A stretch of 36,800 bases of DNA, from assembly GCF_002931235.1 (NCBI RefSeq), contig NZ_PSTT01000017.1:1-36800 (forward strand). Direction: 5' to 3'. This DNA is from Subtercola sp. Z020 (GTDB lineage Bacteria; Actinomycetota; Actinomycetes; Actinomycetales; Microbacteriaceae). The position numbers were made by a program, and so were the translations under genes. Within the stretch, counting starts at the first letter, position 1. Every line of letters starts with the position of its first letter. The notes below the pieces were generated by a model. It did no database searches, was not told the DNA's origin, and saw nothing but the letters and a program-made list of their open reading frames with translations. Shown in pieces: positions 24,574 through 35,056 of the stretch.

Positions 24574-25728
24574 ATGGATTCAGGCTTGTTGGTGCTGCTC
24601 TCTGTGGCACTCGGCCTCACCGTGGGCTCGGGCTTCGTGTTCGTTCTGTTCGCCGCCGCGCGCCGCGGAGACCACGCCGCCACCATCATCGATCCGTCGG
24701 TTCCCGACGGTGTCGACCAGGTCATCGACGCCATCGATTCCGCCGGCGTGGTGCTCGACGCGTCGAACAACGTGGTGAAGGTGTCACCGGCTGCGCTGGC
24801 GTTCGGCCTCGTGTGGAACCACGGCCTGGTGCATCCGGAACTCGTGAGCATGGTCGACTCCGTGCGGCGCACCGGCGAACCGGTCAGCCGCGACCTGAGT
24901 CTCGCGCGTGGCCCGTTCGGCGAGGCGACCATCCACCTCTCTGTGCGGGTGGCGCGGCTCGGCAGCCGCTACCTCCTTCTGCTGGCGGATGATCGCACCG
25001 AGGCGCACCGCCTCGAAGAGGTGCGGCGGGACTTCATCGCGAACATCAGCCATGAGCTGAAGACGCCGATCGGCGCGATCTCGCTGCTGGCCGAAGCCCT
25101 CGAACCCGCAGCCGACGACCCGGAGCAGGTTCGCCGCTTCGCGAAGCGCATGGAGACCGAGGCGCAGCGCCTCGGTCGCATCACCCGCGAGATCATCGAA
25201 CTCTCCCGGCTGCAGGCGGCAGATGTGCTGACCGGCGCCGAGTTGATCGACGTCGACGATGTCGTGGCGAGCGCCGTCGACCAGAACCACGTGCAGCTCG
25301 ACACGCACAACGTGACCCTCGTCAGCGGCGGCGAACGCGGTACGCAGGTCTACGGCGACGAGAACCTGCTCGTTCTGGCCTTGCACAACCTGATCGCGAA
25401 CGCCGTGCAGTACTCCCAGCCGGGCACCCGTGTCGGCGTGGGCGTGCGGCTCGCCGACGGCGTCGTCGAGATCGCGGTGACCGACCAGGGCATCGGCATC
25501 CCCGAGGAGGACCTCGGGCGGGTGTTCGAGCGGTTCTTCCGCGTCGACCAGGCCCGCTCGCGCAACACCGGCGGCACGGGGCTCGGCCTCAGCATCGTCA
25601 AGCACGTCATCGAGAACCACGGCGGCGACATCCGCGTCTGGTCGCAACCCGCACTCGGGTCGACCTTCACCATCCGGCTGCCGGCGGCTTCGCATGCCGC
25701 GGCGGCCCCGTTAGGAGAACACCGGTGA
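24574..25728 (+). CDS. senX3: Sensor histidine kinase SenX3
   Basis: A 384-residue membrane kinase that, with RegX3, responds to phosphate limitation. It has one clear membrane helix at residues about 4-28, a PAS-like region (about 45-140), the phospho-accepting His160 in ANISHELKTPIG, the N box in LHNLIANAVQYSQPG, and G/F boxes in DQGIGIPEEDLGRVFERFF and GGTGLGLSIVKHV. ATG 24574 was chosen because the protein then starts at the membrane helix and follows a TAGTGT -10 element. The stop overlaps the regX3 start by four bases (GTGA). Confidence 0.95.
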   Translation: MDSGLLVLLSVALGLTVGSGFVFVLFAAARRGDHAATIIDPSVPDGVDQVIDAIDSAGVVLDASNNVVKVSPAALAFGLVWNHGLVHPELVSMVDSVRRTGEPVSRDLSLARGPFGEATIHLSVRVARLGSRYLLLLADDRTEAHRLEEVRRDFIANISHELKTPIGAISLLAEALEPAADDPEQVRRFAKRMETEAQRLGRITREIIELSRLQAADVLTGAELIDVDDVVASAVDQNHVQLDTHNVTLVSGGERGTQVYGDENLLVLALHNLIANAVQYSQPGTRVGVGVRLADGVVEIAVTDQGIGIPEEDLGRVFERFFRVDQARSRNTGGTGLGLSIVKHVIENHGGDIRVWSQPALGSTFTIRLPAASHAAAAPLGEHR

Positions 25729-26405
25729 TTCAGATCCTTCTGGTCGAAGACGAGATCGCGCTCAGCGAGCCGCTCGCCTATCTGCTGCAGCGGGAGGGGT
25801 ACGCCGTCACCACGGCGGCCGACGGCCCCTCGGCCATTGCCGAGTTCAACCGCGGCGGCGTCGACCTCGTTCTGCTCGACCTGATGATCCCGGGCATCCC
25901 GGGAACGGAGGTGTGCCGGGAGATCCGCACGCGCTCGCAGGTGCCGATCATCATGCTGACCGCCAAAGACAGCGAGATCGACATCGTCGTGGGGCTCGAG
26001 CTCGGCGCCGACGACTATGTCACCAAGCCGTACTCGTCGCGCGAACTGCTGGCGCGCATCCGCGCGGTCATGCGTCGTCGCACCGAGAACGACGAGCTGG
26101 CCGAGCCGGTGCTCGAGGCGGGCCCGGTGCGCATGGATGTCGAGCGCCACACGGTTGCGGTGAACGGCCGCGACACACCGATGCCGCTCAAGGAGTTCGA
26201 GCTGCTCGAGATGCTGCTGCGGAACGCCGGGCGCGTGCTGACCCGCGGCCAGCTGATCGACCGGGTGTGGGGGTCGGACTACTTCGGCGACACCAAGACG
26301 CTCGACGTGCACATCAAGCGCATCCGGTCGAAGATCGAGACGGCGCCGAGCGAGCCGGTGCTGCTCGTGACGGTGCGGGGGCTCGGCTACCGCTTCGAGG
26401 CGTAG
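25725..26405 (+). CDS. regX3: Response regulator RegX3
   Basis: A 226-residue OmpR-family regulator. The receiver domain has the acidic pocket (VEDE), phospho-acceptor Asp52 in VLLDLMIPG, Thr79 and Lys101 in DDYVTKPYS. The winged helix (about 125-225) has MPLKEFELLEMLLRNAGRVL, WGSDYFGDTKTLDVHIKR and VRGLGYRFEA. GTG 25725 overlaps the senX3 stop and has AGGAG upstream. It is the expected binder of the PHO boxes before pstS and ppk1. Confidence 0.96.
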   Translation: MIQILLVEDEIALSEPLAYLLQREGYAVTTAADGPSAIAEFNRGGVDLVLLDLMIPGIPGTEVCREIRTRSQVPIIMLTAKDSEIDIVVGLELGADDYVTKPYSSRELLARIRAVMRRRTENDELAEPVLEAGPVRMDVERHTVAVNGRDTPMPLKEFELLEMLLRNAGRVLTRGQLIDRVWGSDYFGDTKTLDVHIKRIRSKIETAPSEPVLLVTVRGLGYRFEA

Positions 26406-26412
26406 CCGCCGG

Positions 26413-26436
26413 GCGTCAGCCCGCGCGTCAGCCCGC
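26413..26436. repeat. 12-bp tandem duplication carrying a stop codon
   Basis: GCGTCAGCCCGC occurs twice without a gap (26413-26424 and 26425-26436). On the minus strand each copy contains the TGA that ends the lipoprotein gene, so the stop is duplicated. Confidence 0.7.
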
Positions 26437-27036
26437 GGGCGAGGGCGACGGTGTCGGCCCGAGGGTCGCCTCCGACGACGGGGTGGGCTCCGGCGTGATC
26501 GGCACCTCGGGCGCGAGGGTCGACGTCGACGTGGGAACCGGCACCGGCGTGGCCGACTCCGTGGGCTCGAGGCCCTCGAACTGCTGCCAGTCGCTCGAGA
26601 GCACCGGCACCATCAGCTTGGTGCCGGTCTCTGAGCCGTACTGGAAGAACACCGGGAAGAGCTGGCCGACGGTCAGGTCGACGTCGTCGAGCTGGATGCG
26701 ATCGCTCGTCTCGCCGCCCACGGTCAGGGTGCTGCGTGCGCCGACGAGGGCCACGGCATCCACACTCTTGCCCGCACTGTTCTCGTACTGCACGACGACC
26801 TGGTGGTCTTCGTCGCCGAGGTTGACCAGCGACGCGATGAGGCTCGCCGACGTGCCGTCTTCGCCGCTGATGAGGGTGGCGTTGCGGATCGCGAGGTCGG
26901 GCGAGACGTTGCCGTCGACGCCGTCGGTGACCTGCCCGATGGTGGTCGTGGCCTGGGGGGTGATGAACGCACAACCCGTCGCACTGACACCGACCAGTGC
27001 AGCGACGAGAATGGATGCCGCGTACCGTGTTCTCAC
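26428..27036 (-). CDS. Putative lipoprotein, unknown function
   Basis: A 202-residue protein with a lipoprotein signal peptide (MRTRYAASILVAALVG, lipobox SATGC, Cys22). The mature domain (about 30-150) is beta-rich, with alternating polar and hydrophobic residues as in an immunoglobulin-like fold (LAIRNATLISGEDG, VVVQYENSAGK). The last 45 residues are Pro/Thr/Ser-rich, as in cell-wall-spanning tails. It resembles copper-chaperone-like or DUF lipoproteins of actinobacteria only in general shape; I cannot name the family. It diverges from carD. Confidence 0.75.
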   Translation of the reverse strand: MRTRYAASILVAALVGVSATGCAFITPQATTTIGQVTDGVDGNVSPDLAIRNATLISGEDGTSASLIASLVNLGDEDHQVVVQYENSAGKSVDAVALVGARSTLTVGGETSDRIQLDDVDLTVGQLFPVFFQYGSETGTKLMVPVLSSDWQQFEGLEPTESATPVPVPTSTSTLAPEVPITPEPTPSSEATLGPTPSPSPAG

Positions 27037-27144
27037 AAAACCCTCCAGAGGTGCTCGTCTGCCGTCTTCTGAGAGTGCTCCTCAGGCGGTAAACCCTTGC
27101 GAGTTTAGCCTATCCGCTGCGGTTCACCGTGTGCAGCGCCCACT

Positions 27145-27169
27145 GCCCCGCCCGGCCACCGGGCGGGGC
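27145..27169. promoter_or_regulatory. Perfect 11-bp palindrome over the carD promoter
   Basis: GCCCCGCCCGG and CCGGGCGGGGC flank a 3-base loop, ending seven bases before the carD -10 element. It lies between divergent genes, so it is not needed as a terminator for either; it covers the place where a -35 would be and may be an operator. Confidence 0.45.
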
Positions 27170-27176
27170 CCTGTGA

Positions 27177-27182
27177 TAAAAT
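27177..27182 (+). promoter_or_regulatory. -10 element of carD
   Basis: TAAAAT would start transcription near 27189. Unlike most genes here, carD has a real leader with GGAAAGGA eight bases before the ATG. Confidence 0.55.
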
Positions 27183-27207
27183 CGAGGGTCTGGAAAGGAC
27201 GGGTTCC

Positions 27208-27690
27208 ATGCTCTTTGAGGTCGGCGAAACGGTTGTCTACCCCCACCACGGCGCGGCGACGATCACCGAAGTGACGACCCGCATCATCAAGGGTGAGGAG
27301 CGGGTCTACCTGACCCTGCAGGTGAACCAGGGCGACCTGGTCATCAAGGTGCCCGCGCAGAACGTCGAGCTCGTCGGCGTTCGGGATGTCATCGGCCACG
27401 ACGGCGTCGACCGCGTGTTCGAGGTGCTGCGAACGCCCTTCACCGAAGAGCCGACCAACTGGTCCCGGCGGTTCAAGGCCAACGGCGAGAAGCTCGCCTC
27501 GGGCGACGTCATCAAGGTGAGCGAGGTCGTGCGCGACCTCTGGCGCCGCGACCAGGACAAGGGGCTCTCAGCGGGGGAGAAGAGCATGCTCGCGAAGGCC
27601 CGGCAGATTCTCGTCTCCGAGCTCGCGCTAGCCGAGAAGACCGACGAGGAGAAGGCGTCGCTGCTGCTCGACGAGGTTCTCGCCTCCTAG
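27208..27690 (+). CDS. carD: RNA polymerase-binding transcription factor CarD
   Basis: A 160-residue essential actinobacterial factor that binds RNA polymerase beta and stabilises the open promoter complex. The N-terminal RNAP-interaction domain (residues 1-60, [19 protein letters not shown]) and the C-terminal helical DNA-binding domain with the conserved tryptophan in [18 protein letters not shown] are clear. A good ribosome-binding site (GGAAAGGA) precedes ATG 27208. It opens a run carD-ispDF-cysS-rlmB that matches mycobacterial order. Confidence 0.97.
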   Translation: MLFEVGETVVYPHHGAATITEVTTRIIKGEERVYLTLQVNQGDLVIKVPAQNVELVGVRDVIGHDGVDRVFEVLRTPFTEEPTNWSRRFKANGEKLASGDVIKVSEVVRDLWRRDQDKGLSAGEKSMLAKARQILVSELALAEKTDEEKASLLLDEVLAS

Positions 27691-27719
27691 CCGTTCCGCG
27701 AGTGCGGCGCCGACCCCCT

Positions 27720-27740
27720 GGCGGGGCGCCTCGCCCCGCC
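27720..27740. terminator. Hairpin after carD, directly before the ispDF promoter
   Basis: GGCGGGGCG and CGCCCCGCC form a 9-bp stem with a 3-base loop. It ends three bases before the ispDF -10 element, so termination of carD and initiation of ispDF are back to back. Confidence 0.6.
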
Positions 27741-27743
27741 GCC

Positions 27744-27749
27744 TAGGCT
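27744..27749 (+). promoter_or_regulatory. -10 element for leaderless ispDF
   Basis: TAGGCT is followed by GGGGGC and the GTG at 27756, the 6-nt leaderless spacing. Confidence 0.55.
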
Positions 27750-27755
27750 GGGGGC

Positions 27756-28946
27756 GTGAACACGTTCGAACCCTCCGGCACCGTCGCAGTCATCGTGGTC
27801 GCCGCGGGCAGCGGAACGCGACTCGGCCACGGCCAGGCGAAGGCGTTCGTCTCGCTCAGCGGCCGCACCATCCTCTCCCGCTCGCTCGACCCGATCCTGG
27901 CGCTCGCCGACGAGACGCAGATCGTGATCGTCGCCCCCGCCGACCGGCTGCAGGAGGCCGAACGGATCGGTGCGGATGCGCTGGGCCGGGCATCCGGGTA
28001 CCTCACCGTCGTCACCGGCGGCGCGACCCGCCAGGAGTCCGTCGCTCGGGGGCTTGCGGCCCTCGACGCCCGCGTCGAGACCGTTCTGGTGCACGATGCA
28101 GCACGTGCGCTCACGCCCGTCGGGCAGTTCGAGGCCATCATCGAGGCCGTTCGCGGGTCGGGCCGCGGCGCCATTCCCGGCCTGCCGGTGAGCGACACCA
28201 TCAAGCGCACCGACGTGCAGGGCCTCGCGCTCGAGACCGTCGACCGTTCGCAGCTCTCGGCGGTGCAGACGCCGCAGGGGTTCCCCCGCGAGCAGCTCGA
28301 AGAGGCCTACGCCTCGGCCGGCGACGACTTCACCGACGACGCGGCGCTCGTCGCCGAGACGGGCTTTCCCGTCACGATCATCCACGGCGACCCACTGGCC
28401 TTCAAGATCACGACCCCGTGGGACCTGCGGCGGGCCGAGCAGGTGCTGCAGCCGGCTCCCGGCCTGGCGCTGCCCCGCACGGGCGTCGGCGTCGACTCGC
28501 ACGCGTTCGCCCCGGCCGAAAACCAGCAGCCGCTGTGGCTCGCCGGGTTGTTCTGGCCGGGTGAGAACGGCCTGTCGGGGCACAGCGACGGCGACGCGGT
28601 CGCGCACGCGATCTGCGACGCCCTGCTCTCTGCCGCCGGCCTCGGTGACATCGGCGGCACCTTCGGCACCGCAGACCCGCGATTCGACGGCGCGCGCGGC
28701 GAAGTGTTCCTCACCGAGACGCTCCGGATGCTCGGGGCTGCGGGCCTGCGGGTGGGCAACGTCGCCGTGCAGCTGATCGGCAACCGCCCACGGTTCGCCG
28801 CCCGGCGGGTCGAAGCCGAGACGGTTCTGTCGGGCATCCTGGCCGCCCCTGTCAGCCTCTCGGCCACCACGACCGACGGCCTCGGCTTCACCGGACGGAG
28901 CGAAGGAGTGGTCGCGATCGCCACCGCGCTGGTCTACCCGGCGTAA
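27756..28946 (+). CDS. ispDF: Bifunctional IspD/IspF enzyme of the MEP isoprenoid pathway
   Basis: A 396-residue fusion of two enzymes that are separate in mycobacteria. Residues 1-235 are IspD (MEP cytidylyltransferase), with the CTP-binding [21 protein letters not shown], the SDTIKR site and [10 protein letters not shown]. Residues about 240-396 are IspF (MECDP synthase), with metal ligands in [28 protein letters not shown] and [18 protein letters not shown], and the [11 protein letters not shown] end. IspE is not nearby. The GTG start follows a TAGGCT -10 element by six bases and is probably leaderless. Confidence 0.95.
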   Translation: MNTFEPSGTVAVIVVAAGSGTRLGHGQAKAFVSLSGRTILSRSLDPILALADETQIVIVAPADRLQEAERIGADALGRASGYLTVVTGGATRQESVARGLAALDARVETVLVHDAARALTPVGQFEAIIEAVRGSGRGAIPGLPVSDTIKRTDVQGLALETVDRSQLSAVQTPQGFPREQLEEAYASAGDDFTDDAALVAETGFPVTIIHGDPLAFKITTPWDLRRAEQVLQPAPGLALPRTGVGVDSHAFAPAENQQPLWLAGLFWPGENGLSGHSDGDAVAHAICDALLSAAGLGDIGGTFGTADPRFDGARGEVFLTETLRMLGAAGLRVGNVAVQLIGNRPRFAARRVEAETVLSGILAAPVSLSATTTDGLGFTGRSEGVVAIATALVYPA

Positions 28947-28964
28947 CGAAGCGGCGGTGGCCGA

Positions 28965-28992
28965 GGGCGGCGCGGGCCGCACGCCCTAAACT
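28965..28992 (+). promoter_or_regulatory. Hairpin plus -10 element for leaderless cysS
   Basis: An imperfect GC hairpin (GGGCG 28965-28969 with CGCCC 28982-28986, inner GCGG/CCGC) abuts TAAACT (28987-28992). After GGGCCA comes the GTG at 28999. The hairpin may end ispDF transcripts. Confidence 0.5.
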
Positions 28993-28998
28993 GGGCCA

Positions 28999-30423
28999 GT
29001 GACTCTTCGCCTCTACGACTCCCAGCTCCGTACCCTGCGGGACTTCGTGCCCCTGGTACCCGGCCGTGTCGGCGTCTACGTCTGCGGGCCGACGGTGCAG
29101 TCGTCGCCGCACATCGGCCACCTGCGCTCGGCGCTCGCATACGACCAGCTGCGCCGCTGGTTCAGCTACTCCGGGCTCGACGTCACGTTCGTGCGGAACG
29201 TCACCGACATCGACGACAAGATCCTCGTCAATGCCTCTGTGCCGGGGTCGTCAGAGCCCTGGTGGGCGCTGGCCTACCGCACAGAGCTCGAATTCACGGC
29301 GGCCTACAACGCCATCGGTGTGCTGGCGCCCACCTATGAACCGCGTGCCACCGCCAGCATCCCCGAGATGCTCGCGCTGATCGAACGGCTGGTGGATGCC
29401 GGGCACGCGTATGCCGCAGACGATGCGTCGGGAGATGTGTACTTCGACACCGTCTCGTGGCCGGCCTACGGCGAACTGACCCACCAGAAGCTGGCCGACA
29501 TGGCCTCGGCCGAGGATTCGGATCCGCGCGGCAAGCGCGATGTGCGCGATTTCGCCCTCTGGAAGGGCCACAAAGAGGGCGAACCCGAGACCGCGTCGTG
29601 GCAGAGCCCGTGGGGAGCCGGCCGGCCGGGCTGGCACATCGAGTGCTCGGCGATGAGCACGAAGTACCTCGGCGCCCACTTCGACATCCACGGCGGGGGT
29701 CTCGACCTGCGCTTCCCGCACCACGAGAACGAGCTCGCACAGTCGCACGCGGCGGGCGACCCGTTCGCGAACTACTGGCTGCACAATGGCCTCGTCTCTG
29801 TGACGGGCCAGAAGATGTCGAAGTCGCTCGGCAACTCGGTGTACGCCTCCGACCTGCTCTCGGCGGCGCGGCCGCTGGTGGTGCGGTACTACCTCGGAGC
29901 CGCGCACTACCGCTCGAGCCTCGAATACCAGGACGGCTCGCTCGCCGAGGCCGAGGCCGCCCTCAGCCGCATCGAGGGGTTTCTCGAGCGGGCCGTGCGC
30001 CGGCTCGAGGGCACCCGGTTCGCGTCGTCGACCGTCGAACTCGTGCCCGACGCCTTTCGGGAGGCGATGGACGACGACCTGAGCGTGCCGCAGGCCCTCG
30101 GGGTGCTGCACGAGGCGGTGCGCGACGGCAACACCGCGCTCGACGCCGAAGACTTCGCCGAGGCGGCCCGCCTGCTCGGGCAGGTCTTCGCCATGACCAG
30201 CGTGCTCGGCATCAATCCTCTCGACCCGCAGTGGGCGAGCGCCGACAGCAGTTCGACGGGCACCGCGCTCAAGGCCCTGGTCGAGAAGCTGCTCGAAGAC
30301 CGACAGATCGCACGGAATGCCCGTGACTTCGCCACCGCCGATCGCATCCGCGACGAGCTGGGCCAGGCGGGCATCACTATAGAAGACACCTCAACGGGTG
30401 CACATTGGAGTTTTGATGGCTAG
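28999..30423 (+). CDS. cysS: Cysteine-tRNA ligase
   Basis: A 474-residue class I aminoacyl-tRNA synthetase. The zinc-site cysteine and HIGH motif ([19 protein letters not shown]), the second zinc region WHIECSAMS with [15 protein letters not shown], and KMSKS ([12 protein letters not shown]) are present. The length is normal. GTG 28999 follows a TAAACT -10 element by six bases and is probably leaderless. The last eight bases overlap rlmB. Confidence 0.97.
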   Translation: MTLRLYDSQLRTLRDFVPLVPGRVGVYVCGPTVQSSPHIGHLRSALAYDQLRRWFSYSGLDVTFVRNVTDIDDKILVNASVPGSSEPWWALAYRTELEFTAAYNAIGVLAPTYEPRATASIPEMLALIERLVDAGHAYAADDASGDVYFDTVSWPAYGELTHQKLADMASAEDSDPRGKRDVRDFALWKGHKEGEPETASWQSPWGAGRPGWHIECSAMSTKYLGAHFDIHGGGLDLRFPHHENELAQSHAAGDPFANYWLHNGLVSVTGQKMSKSLGNSVYASDLLSAARPLVVRYYLGAAHYRSSLEYQDGSLAEAEAALSRIEGFLERAVRRLEGTRFASSTVELVPDAFREAMDDDLSVPQALGVLHEAVRDGNTALDAEDFAEAARLLGQVFAMTSVLGINPLDPQWASADSSSTGTALKALVEKLLEDRQIARNARDFATADRIRDELGQAGITIEDTSTGAHWSFDG

Positions 30424-31522
30424 TTCAGGCAAGAAGCCCGGCCGCCCCGGCGCCGTTCGGCGCACCAGCAGGGGCCCGGCCGTCGGTTCGGGAGGGCAGG
30501 GCCGCCAGGCCCTCGAGGGCAAGAAGCCCACCCCCAAGGCCGAAGACCGCCCGTACCACCCCGCGGGCAAGGCGAAGGCGGCCAAGGAGCGCTTCGCCGC
30601 CGCCGGCGGCAAGGCGAAGCCGGCCCCCGAACGACGCTCGAACGAGCCGAAGATCGCCGGTCGCGGCGGGCCCGCCGCCCGCAGCGGGTCGGCTCGCGGC
30701 GCCGTCTCCGGCGCGAGCCGAGGGGGCCCGCAGGAGCCCGCGCGCCCGCAGCGACGCCCGCTCAGCCGCGGTGAAGACAGCGAGGTCGTGACCGGTCGCA
30801 ACTCGGTGGTCGAAGCGCTCCGCGCGAAGATCCCCGCGACCGCGCTCTACATCGCCACGCGCATCGAGTACGACGAGCGCGTGAAGGAGCTGCTGCAGCT
30901 GGCGACCGGTCGCGGCATCCCGATTCTCGAAGTGATGCGGCCCGAGCTCGACCGGTTGGCCGGTTTCGACTCCGTGCACCAGGGCGTCGCGCTGAAGGTG
31001 CCGCCGTACGAGTACGCCCACCCGGTCGACCTCTACGACGAGATCCTCGCCCGCAACGAGGTGCCGCTGCTGGTGGCCCTCGACGGCATCACCGACCCGC
31101 GGAACCTCGGGGCGATCATCCGCTCGACGGCTGCGTTCGGCGGCCAGGGCGTCATCGTGCCGGCGCGCCGGTCGGTGAGCCTCACCGCCTCCGCGTGGAA
31201 GACCTCCGCAGGCGCGGCCGCCCGCACGCCCGTCGCCATGGCGCCGAACCTGACGCAGACGCTGAAGGCGCTGAAGGCGAAGGGTGCCTTCGTCATCGGG
31301 CTCGACGGCGGGGGAGACACGGCCCTGCCCGAGCTCGAACTCGCTCTCGGGCCGATCGTCGTGGTCGTCGGCAGTGAGGGCAAGGGGCTGTCGCGGCTCG
31401 TCACCGAGACCTGCGACGCCATCGTGTCGATTCCGATCAGTGCGGCGACCGAGTCGCTGAACGCCGGAATCGCGGCCAGCGTCACGCTCTACGAGATCTC
31501 GCGCCGCCGCACGGGGAACTAG
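30416..31522 (+). CDS. rlmB: 23S rRNA (guanosine-2'-O-)-methyltransferase RlmB (SpoU/TrmH family)
   Basis: A 368-residue protein. The first about 115 residues are basic and disordered (rich in Lys, Gly, Pro, Arg), probably rRNA-binding. A substrate-binding domain ([18 protein letters not shown]) follows, and then the SPOUT knot with motif 1 [16 protein letters not shown], motif 2 [12 protein letters not shown] and motif 3 [18 protein letters not shown]. It is expected to methylate G2251 (E. coli numbering) of 23S rRNA. ATG 30416 has GGAG seven bases upstream and overlaps cysS by eight bases. Its stop shares the tetramer CTAG with the stop of the convergent next gene. Confidence 0.93.
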   Translation: MASSGKKPGRPGAVRRTSRGPAVGSGGQGRQALEGKKPTPKAEDRPYHPAGKAKAAKERFAAAGGKAKPAPERRSNEPKIAGRGGPAARSGSARGAVSGASRGGPQEPARPQRRPLSRGEDSEVVTGRNSVVEALRAKIPATALYIATRIEYDERVKELLQLATGRGIPILEVMRPELDRLAGFDSVHQGVALKVPPYEYAHPVDLYDEILARNEVPLLVALDGITDPRNLGAIIRSTAAFGGQGVIVPARRSVSLTASAWKTSAGAAARTPVAMAPNLTQTLKALKAKGAFVIGLDGGGDTALPELELALGPIVVVVGSEGKGLSRLVTETCDAIVSIPISAATESLNAGIAASVTLYEISRRRTGN

Positions 31523-32832
31523 ACCGTCAGGCGCCAGTCGGCTTCGGCCTCGTCGTCGCCGGCTGCCGCGGCGGCCTCCTTCTGCAGCCCGATGGGCAGG
31601 GTGATCATCCCGGTCGGCGGGCCGACCACCGTCGCCTCGTCGCGGCGGTGGCGCAGAATGTCGTTGATGTAGGAGTTGAGGGCCTCGGCCAGCGGCACGT
31701 CGCGGCTCTCCTGCTGGCTCATGAACCAGCGGTGCTCGAGCAGCTGGTGGAAGACCTCGGCCGGTTCCAGCTTGCCCTTGAGGTCTTTGGGAATCGCGCG
31801 CACGACCGGCTCGAACACCTTCGCGAGCCATTCGTGGGCCAGCATCTCCTCGTCGTAGTCGCGCCGGCCGAACTTCAGTGTGTACGAGTCGAGGTCGTTG
31901 AGCAGGCGCCTGGCCTGGTTCTCGCCGGCGTCGAGCCCGGTCAGCCGCAGCAGCCGCCTCTGGTGGTGCCCGGCATCCACCACCTTCGGCTGGATGCGCA
32001 CGGTGTCGCCGCCCGCATCGGTCTTGATGGCGAGTTCCTCGATGTCGAAGCCGAGGTCGTTGAGGCGGTCTACGCGCTCGTTGATGCGCCAGCGCTCGGA
32101 GGAGGAGAACGACTCGCTGCCGGTCAGCTCCTTCCAGAGGGAGCGGTAGGCGGCGACGATGCCGTCGCTGATGCGGATGGGGTCGAGTTCGTCGGCGACG
32201 CGGCCGCCGGCCTCCAGGTCCATGAGCTCGCCGGCGATGTTGACCCGGGCGATCTCGAGGTCGTTCTCGCGCTGGCCGTTCGAGAGACCGGTGGAGTACA
32301 GTTGGCCCGTCTCCGCATCCACCAGGTAGGCGGCGAACGATCCGGCGTCGCGGCGGAAGAGGGTGTTCGAGAGCGAGACATCGCCCCAGAAGAAGCCGAT
32401 GATGTGCAGGCGCACCAGAAGCACGGCCAGGGCATCCACCAGCCGCGTCGCGGTGTCGGGGCGGAGGGTCTGCGAGAACAGGGCCCGGTAGGGGAGCGAG
32501 AACTTCAGGTGGCGGGTGACGAGCACCGAGTTCAGCGGCATCCCGTTGAGGTCGCTGCGGTTCGTGATGACGGCCAACGGGTCGACGCAGGGGATCTCGA
32601 GGTTCTGCAGGGTGCGGAGCATCGCGTACTCGCGCTTGGCCATCTCGTCGGTGGTCTCCTTGATGGCGATCACGTGGCCGCTGAGGTGGGCGAACCGCAC
32701 GAGGTGGCGGGAGATGCCCTTCGGCAGCAGGGCGATGTTCGCCGCCGGCCATTCGTCGAGGGGGAGCTGCCAGGGCAGGTCGAGCAGGGCGGGGTCGGCG
32801 GTGGCCGAGGTGATGTTCAGTGAGCCGGTCAC
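31519..32832 (-). CDS. DUF4032 domain protein with kinase-like core
   Basis: A 437-residue cytoplasmic protein conserved in actinobacteria. The N-terminal half resembles a lipopolysaccharide-kinase/protein-kinase fold: a catalytic-loop-like [13 protein letters not shown] and, shortly after, a metal-site-like YLVDAETG. The C-terminal half (about 220-400) corresponds to DUF4032, with [20 protein letters not shown] and a final [14 protein letters not shown] block. No substrate is known. GTG 32832 has a strong AGGAGGAG just upstream. It is convergent with rlmB; the two stops overlap, leaving no room for a terminator. Confidence 0.85.
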   Translation of the reverse strand: MTGSLNITSATADPALLDLPWQLPLDEWPAANIALLPKGISRHLVRFAHLSGHVIAIKETTDEMAKREYAMLRTLQNLEIPCVDPLAVITNRSDLNGMPLNSVLVTRHLKFSLPYRALFSQTLRPDTATRLVDALAVLLVRLHIIGFFWGDVSLSNTLFRRDAGSFAAYLVDAETGQLYSTGLSNGQRENDLEIARVNIAGELMDLEAGGRVADELDPIRISDGIVAAYRSLWKELTGSESFSSSERWRINERVDRLNDLGFDIEELAIKTDAGGDTVRIQPKVVDAGHHQRRLLRLTGLDAGENQARRLLNDLDSYTLKFGRRDYDEEMLAHEWLAKVFEPVVRAIPKDLKGKLEPAEVFHQLLEHRWFMSQQESRDVPLAEALNSYINDILRHRRDEATVVGPPTGMITLPIGLQKEAAAAAGDDEAEADWRLTV

Positions 32833-32866
32833 GGCTCCTCCTTCTCGCAGTTCTGGCTGTTAAACA

Positions 32867-32902
32867 GTTCGGGCCTGCCGATGTGACACGACAGGCCCGA
32901 AC
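32867..32902 (-). terminator. Terminator of the UgpC/MsmK-type gene
   Basis: An 11-bp perfect stem (GTTCGGGCCTG with CAGGCCCGAAC) with a 14-base loop is followed on the minus strand by TGTTTAAC, making it a fairly classical terminator 14 bases after the stop. Confidence 0.8.
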
Positions 32903-32915
32903 ACGGTGGTGATCG

Positions 32916-34019
<1,104 letters not shown>

Positions 34020-34150
34020 GATTTCTTCTCTTCCTTCACCGGCAGGTACGTGCCGGACGATCCGTTGTGATGGATTCGGGCCAGCTTCGGTGATGACCCG
34101 CCTCCCAGTATGACACGCCTGCCGTTTACCGCTTTCTCAGGGTGGTTCAT

Positions 34151-34156
34151 TACTAT
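34151..34156 (+). promoter_or_regulatory. -10 element for a leaderless start at 34163
   Basis: TACTAT is followed by CGATGG and the ATG at 34163, the 6-nt leaderless spacing. Confidence 0.55.
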
Positions 34157-34162
34157 CGATGG

Positions 34163-35053
34163 ATGCCCGAAGAAAGCCGTCAGAACAAGAACCAGCGACG
34201 CGAAGCAGCACGCGAGAAGGCCAAGCAGCTGCGCGAGGCCCAGCGGCGAAAGGACATCCGCAACCGCGCCATCCTGTTCAGCGGGCTCGGCGTCGTGGTC
34301 ATCGCGATCGTCGTCTGTGTCGTTCTCATCGTCTCCAGCTCGGCCAAGCCAGCGGGCCCCGGCCCCCTCAACATGGCCAGCGACGGCATCAAGATCAGCC
34401 AGGGCAAGGTCGCCGAGACGACGCCGGCCCTCGCCGACGGCCAGCAGCCGACGCCGAGTGCGGCGAACCCGGCGGGCGTCATCGACATTCGGGTCTACAT
34501 CGACTACCTCTGCCCCTACTGCGGCCAGTTCGAGTCGACCAACCTCACCCAGATCGGCACGTGGCTCGAGAGCGGCGCGGCAACCTACGAGGTGCACCCC
34601 CTGTCGCTGCTCGACCGCTCGTCGCTCGGGTCGAAGTACTCCACCCGGGCAGCGAACGCGGCCGCCTGTGTCGCCAACTACTCGCCCGACAACTTCTACG
34701 ACTACAGCGCGCTGCTGTTCAAGAACCAGCCGCAGGAGAGCACGGCCGGGCTCGACGACAACACGCTGAAAGACCTGGTCGGCCAGTCCGGCGCCGGCTC
34801 GGTTGACCAGATCAACACCTGCATCGACGATCAGCAGTTCAAGGGCTGGGTCGCCGACTCCACGTCGCGCGCGACCACAGAGCCGCTGCCGGGTTCGACG
34901 GTCGCCAAGGTCACTGGAACGCCGACCATCCTCGTCGACGGCCAGCAGTACCAGGGCTCTCTGACCGACGCCAACGCGTTCGCCAACTTCGTGCTGCAGG
35001 TGTCTGGCCAGACGTCGTCGACGGCGACCCCGACCCCGACGCCGGCCCCGTAG
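34163..35053 (+). CDS. Membrane-anchored DsbA-like thioredoxin-fold protein
   Basis: A 296-residue protein with a very basic cytoplasmic start (residues 1-35), one membrane helix at about 36-57 and an extracytoplasmic DsbA-like domain with the redox motif CPYC (Cys117-Cys120 in DYLCPYCGQF) and the conserved cis-proline in VTGTPTILVDG. It likely makes or isomerises disulfides in exported proteins. The tail is Thr/Pro-rich (STATPTPTPAP). The start at 34163 follows a TACTAT -10 element by six bases; an in-frame upstream ATG at 34142 is less likely. It diverges from the UgpC/MsmK-type gene. Confidence 0.9.
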   Translation: MPEESRQNKNQRREAAREKAKQLREAQRRKDIRNRAILFSGLGVVVIAIVVCVVLIVSSSAKPAGPGPLNMASDGIKISQGKVAETTPALADGQQPTPSAANPAGVIDIRVYIDYLCPYCGQFESTNLTQIGTWLESGAATYEVHPLSLLDRSSLGSKYSTRAANAAACVANYSPDNFYDYSALLFKNQPQESTAGLDDNTLKDLVGQSGAGSVDQINTCIDDQQFKGWVADSTSRATTEPLPGSTVAKVTGTPTILVDGQQYQGSLTDANAFANFVLQVSGQTSSTATPTPTPAP

Positions 35054-35056
35054 TCG

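Noticed and set aside
27122-27128. A PHO box upstream of carD
   Set aside because: One GTTCACC is present, but the next 11-nt unit does not match, so no direct repeat exists.
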